In this document: piece by piece, positions 23,683 to 25,925 of the stretch
How positions within the stretch are numbered: position 1 is the first letter of the stretch
Layout: the number at the start of each line of letters is the position of its first letter
Origin: Bacteroidota bacterium
GTDB lineage: Bacteria; Bacteroidota; Bacteroidia; Bacteroidales; F082
Assembly: GCA_023396415.1 (NCBI GenBank)
Contig: JAEWWJ010000048.1
Location: forward strand, 1-25,925
DNA: 25,925 nt
Reading direction: 5' to 3'
The notes under the pieces: generated by a model
What the model was told of the DNA's origin: nothing
The model's database searches: none
What the model saw: only the letters and a program-made list of their open reading frames with translations
Program-made: the position numbers and the translations under genes

Positions 23683-25284
23683 ATGAAAAAAACCATCTTA
23701 ATCAATATCAGCGGACTGATCTTCAACATTGACGAAGATGCCTATCAACGGCTGAGTCAGTATTTTGACAGCATCCGCTTACATTTCAACAAAGTGCAAG
23801 GAAGCGATGATATCGTAGCCGACATCGAAAGCCGTGTGGCTGAGCTGCTACAGCGCAAAATAAATGAACAGAAACAGGTGATTACCCTCAGCGACATCAA
23901 CGAAGTGATTGCCGCATTGGGTCAACCTTTTGAAATGGACGATGAGCAAAAAGAAACTGAAGACGATGCTCAAACATTGAGCGGCGGTAGGCGTAGTAAA
24001 CGGCTGTTTCGCGATACCGACAATAAAAAACTTGGTGGTGTAGCCGCGGGTCTATCAGCATATTTCGCTATTGATGCCTTGTGGATTCGCATACTTTTCG
24101 TCATTTTGTTCCTCAGCTCGGGTGTTGGTTTTTTTGTTTATATCGCCCTTTGGATTTTCGTACCCGAAGCTTATACAACCGCCGAAAAGCTTGAGATGCG
24201 CGGCGAACCGGTGAATGTAGCCACCATAGAACAAAGCATCAAGAAGGAGTATGAATCGGTGAAAGGAAAAATCAACGAATACGCCGCCGATGCCAAAGAA
24301 GGTTTTCAGCGCACAAGCCGCAAAGCCGGTCATGCCGCCTCACGCATGAACGATCCGGTAATGCAGATCATCCGCGGCATCGCCCGTTTTTTGAGTGTTG
24401 TTTTCGGCTTGATTTTTTTAGTACTGGGTTCGCTGCTGATACTGATTGCTGGCTCAGCTTTTTTAGGCTGGGACAATTTGGATTTGTTCACCGGCATGGA
24501 GCTTCCTTTGGCAGGTGGCGAGCAATTGTACCGACTATTGCTAGCCGGTCCTCTTTCTGTTTCTCTCGCCCCGGCGGTTTTGGGTGCTTTTATTGCCATC
24601 CCGTTAGTGATGCTGGTATATGCCGGTCTGCGACTGCTCATCGGCGAGGCCTTTATAATTCCCGGATTGAGCAATGTAGCCACCGGATTATGGATTGCAA
24701 GTGTGGTTGGTTTGTTTTATATCGGAACAACCCTCGTGATAGACACGAAAGAAACCTTCCGCAACGAAGAAAAACCGATTTATTTCAGTACATCATCAGG
24801 CAAAATACTATATATCAACACTCTGGATCAAGATATTGCCAATCAAGTAAACGAAATTACTTTTTTCGATCAAAGCTATTTTCTTTCCTCCGATGAGAAG
24901 ATCAATCTAATCTATTCCCGGCCTTCTTTGTATTTCAGAACGACCGATGAGAAAGTCCCCTATTTGGTTACAACCCGATCGGCAAACGGAAAAACCTATG
25001 AAAAGGCCCGCGAACGAACTGAAGATCTGCGTTTTATTTGGCAATCAACAGACAGCAGCTTTGCCATTGCAAAACAATTCAGTTTTCAAAAAGACGATAA
25101 ATTGCGTAACCAACGCATAGAAATGTGGGTGTATCTTCCCGAAGGTCAGATGGTTGAATTGGACAATCAATTAAAATGGGTGGTATCCGAAAGCATGCGC
25201 CACCGCCTATACAGCAACCTAAACAAATCAAAACTATGGATCATGACCTCCGAAGGATTGAAGCCGATGGAAGAGGAGGAATAG
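23683..25284 (+). CDS. PspC domain-containing membrane protein
   Basis: The product has 533 aa. Residues 1-85 are a soluble N-terminal domain (MKKTILINISGLIFNIDEDA, then IVADIESRVAELLQRK and LSDINEVIAALGQP) found before PspC in many Bacteroidota proteins. The PspC domain follows at about 106-161 (KRLFRDTDNKKLGGVAAGLS, YIALWIFVPE) and contains the first membrane helix. Hydrophobic stretches near 231-262, 285-315 and 330-353 give three or four more. The last 170 residues form a soluble beta-rich domain. PspC proteins belong to envelope-stress responses; PadR-PspC pairs are frequent in this phylum, and translational linkage is likely since the gap is 14 bases. What signal relieves PadR is not visible. 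Confidence 0.88.
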   Translation: MKKTILINISGLIFNIDEDAYQRLSQYFDSIRLHFNKVQGSDDIVADIESRVAELLQRKINEQKQVITLSDINEVIAALGQPFEMDDEQKETEDDAQTLSGGRRSKRLFRDTDNKKLGGVAAGLSAYFAIDALWIRILFVILFLSSGVGFFVYIALWIFVPEAYTTAEKLEMRGEPVNVATIEQSIKKEYESVKGKINEYAADAKEGFQRTSRKAGHAASRMNDPVMQIIRGIARFLSVVFGLIFLVLGSLLILIAGSAFLGWDNLDLFTGMELPLAGGEQLYRLLLAGPLSVSLAPAVLGAFIAIPLVMLVYAGLRLLIGEAFIIPGLSNVATGLWIASVVGLFYIGTTLVIDTKETFRNEEKPIYFSTSSGKILYINTLDQDIANQVNEITFFDQSYFLSSDEKINLIYSRPSLYFRTTDEKVPYLVTTRSANGKTYEKARERTEDLRFIWQSTDSSFAIAKQFSFQKDDKLRNQRIEMWVYLPEGQMVELDNQLKWVVSESMRHRLYSNLNKSKLWIMTSEGLKPMEEEE

Positions 25285-25314
25285 CGGGAGGGCCTTTTGG
25301 TCTTTGGCTATTGG

Positions 25315-25332
25315 TCTCGTCTTGAGACGAGA
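25315..25332. repeat. 18-bp intergenic palindrome, copy 3, reverse orientation
   Basis: TCTCGTCTTGAGACGAGA is the exact reverse complement of the sequence at 1331-1348 and 10975-10992. The word GTCTTTGG occurs near it on both sides (25300-25307 and 25333-25340), the right copy directly adjoining, so the flanks again show short direct repetition. It lies 31 bases after the PspC stop. Confidence 0.8.
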
Positions 25333-25363
25333 GTCTTTGGTCTTTTTGCTATCAGCTTTAGCC

Positions 25364-25395
25364 TTTGTTTTTCATTCTTTGATTTTATACCTTTG
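25364..25395 (+). promoter_or_regulatory. Promoter of the fucose-isomerase-like gene
   Basis: TTTG at 25364-25367, a 20-base spacer and TACCTTTG at 25388-25395 fit the Bacteroidota promoter. The predicted leader is about 40 bases. Confidence 0.6.
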
Positions 25396-25440
25396 AGGTT
25401 CAATTTTTAAAGGCCATTCTTTCAACCTCAATCGGATCAA

Positions 25441-25925
25441 ATGATGACAACAGCCTCAGCAATAGTAGCCTTTCAGGGAGCGAGCGAAGAAATGATTGCC
25501 AAAGCAGCACGGCATTTGCAACAAATTTTTGTGGAAATCAACCAAGATGAGCCCTCACGGACCACCTGTCCAATCATTTATTTTATCAGTGGAGGTTCCG
25601 AACAGCAGGCAATTTTGCTTTTGCGACACGGCACCCTCAACTTGCTTGTGGCAGGAAGCGAAAACAATGCTTGGGCGGCAGCTACAGAAGTAAAGGCGTA
25701 TGCTGCCCAACATGGTTTTCAGGCACAGCTGATTGCAGAATATGCTTCTGATTTTAAACAGCAACTCGTTCAATGGATCAAAGTAAAAACAGCCTTCGAC
25801 CGCTTAAAGGGACAACGTTTAGGCTTGCTAGGCCATGTTTCTGATTGGTTGGTGGCTTCAGCTCCGGAGGAGGCATTATTACGCCAACGCCTTGGAATAG
25901 AACTTATTGAACTGCCACTTGACAC
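25441..25925 (+). CDS. L-fucose/L-arabinose isomerase-like protein, partial (runs off the window)
   Basis: From ATG 25441 (a second ATG follows directly) 161 codons are open to the right edge. The first 110 residues have the alternating strands and helices of a Rossmann-like N-terminal domain (IIYFISGGSEQQAILLLRHG, LNLLVAGSENNAWAAATE). Then comes DRLKGQRLGLLGHVSDWLVA followed by LRQRLGIELIELPL, which resembles the RLKG-R-G-IG-PS-WL stretch of L-fucose isomerase-related proteins (COG2407), before their catalytic domain. These enzymes isomerise aldoses to ketoses, but the sugar cannot be named from this half. It has its own promoter and is the start of the next transcription unit. Confidence 0.65.
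   Translation, partial: MMTTASAIVAFQGASEEMIAKAARHLQQIFVEINQDEPSRTTCPIIYFISGGSEQQAILLLRHGTLNLLVAGSENNAWAAATEVKAYAAQHGFQAQLIAEYASDFKQQLVQWIKVKTAFDRLKGQRLGLLGHVSDWLVASAPEEALLRQRLGIELIELPLD

Overview
The window looks like a chromosomal segment from a member of the Bacteroidota. Eight genes or operons are preceded by exact copies of the Bacteroidota -7 promoter box TAnnTTTG, and none has a clear Shine-Dalgarno sequence. The gene content fits as well: a PadR/PspC pair, a RemB/Wzi-like outer-membrane barrel, PAS/GAF hybrid kinases and a DEAD-box helicase of the DEFD type. Intergenic DNA is AT-rich and carries short palindromes and low-complexity text. No rRNA, tRNA or CRISPR array was seen.

Layout. 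1-125: end of an IS3-like element with the first 25 codons of a transposase OrfA-type protein. 195-2587 (minus): a CNNM/CBS membrane protein and a PlsC-type acyltransferase. 2829-10442 (minus): a tight signalling operon. It holds a 1341-aa kinase with six PAS domains, a GAF domain and a receiver; a second hybrid kinase broken by two in-frame TAA codons and a frameshift; and a REC-histidine kinase. 10443-11062: gene-free repeat-rich DNA. 11063-14434 (minus): IcmF, the fused isobutyryl-CoA mutase. 14837-16980 (plus): a LOG-type phosphoribohydrolase, a P-loop nucleotide-kinase-like protein, a dCMP deaminase and a membrane-anchored thioredoxin, probably one transcript. 17050-18744 (plus): outer-membrane barrel. 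18779-20089 (minus): DEAD-box helicase with a DbpA-type C-terminus. 20090-20825: long AT-rich spacer. 20826-21873 (plus): exported protein of unknown family with a one-base frameshift. 22088-22849 (plus): NYN-LOTUS protein starting at TTG. 22850-23284: spacer with a hairpin and a decayed DUF4143-type ATPase tail. 23333-25284 (plus): PadR regulator and PspC-domain protein behind a striking operator. 25441 to the end: N-terminal part of a fucose-isomerase-like protein.

Most of the window is ordinary housekeeping and signalling. The observations most worth checking are the decayed kinase inside an otherwise intact sensor operon, the PadR operator-promoter with an apparently leaderless start, the 18-bp palindrome present three times (once between exact 8-bp direct repeats), the frameshift at a T5 run in the exported protein, and the gene remnant plus hairpin at 22857-23121. 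I did not find convincing evidence for an undescribed multi-gene system.
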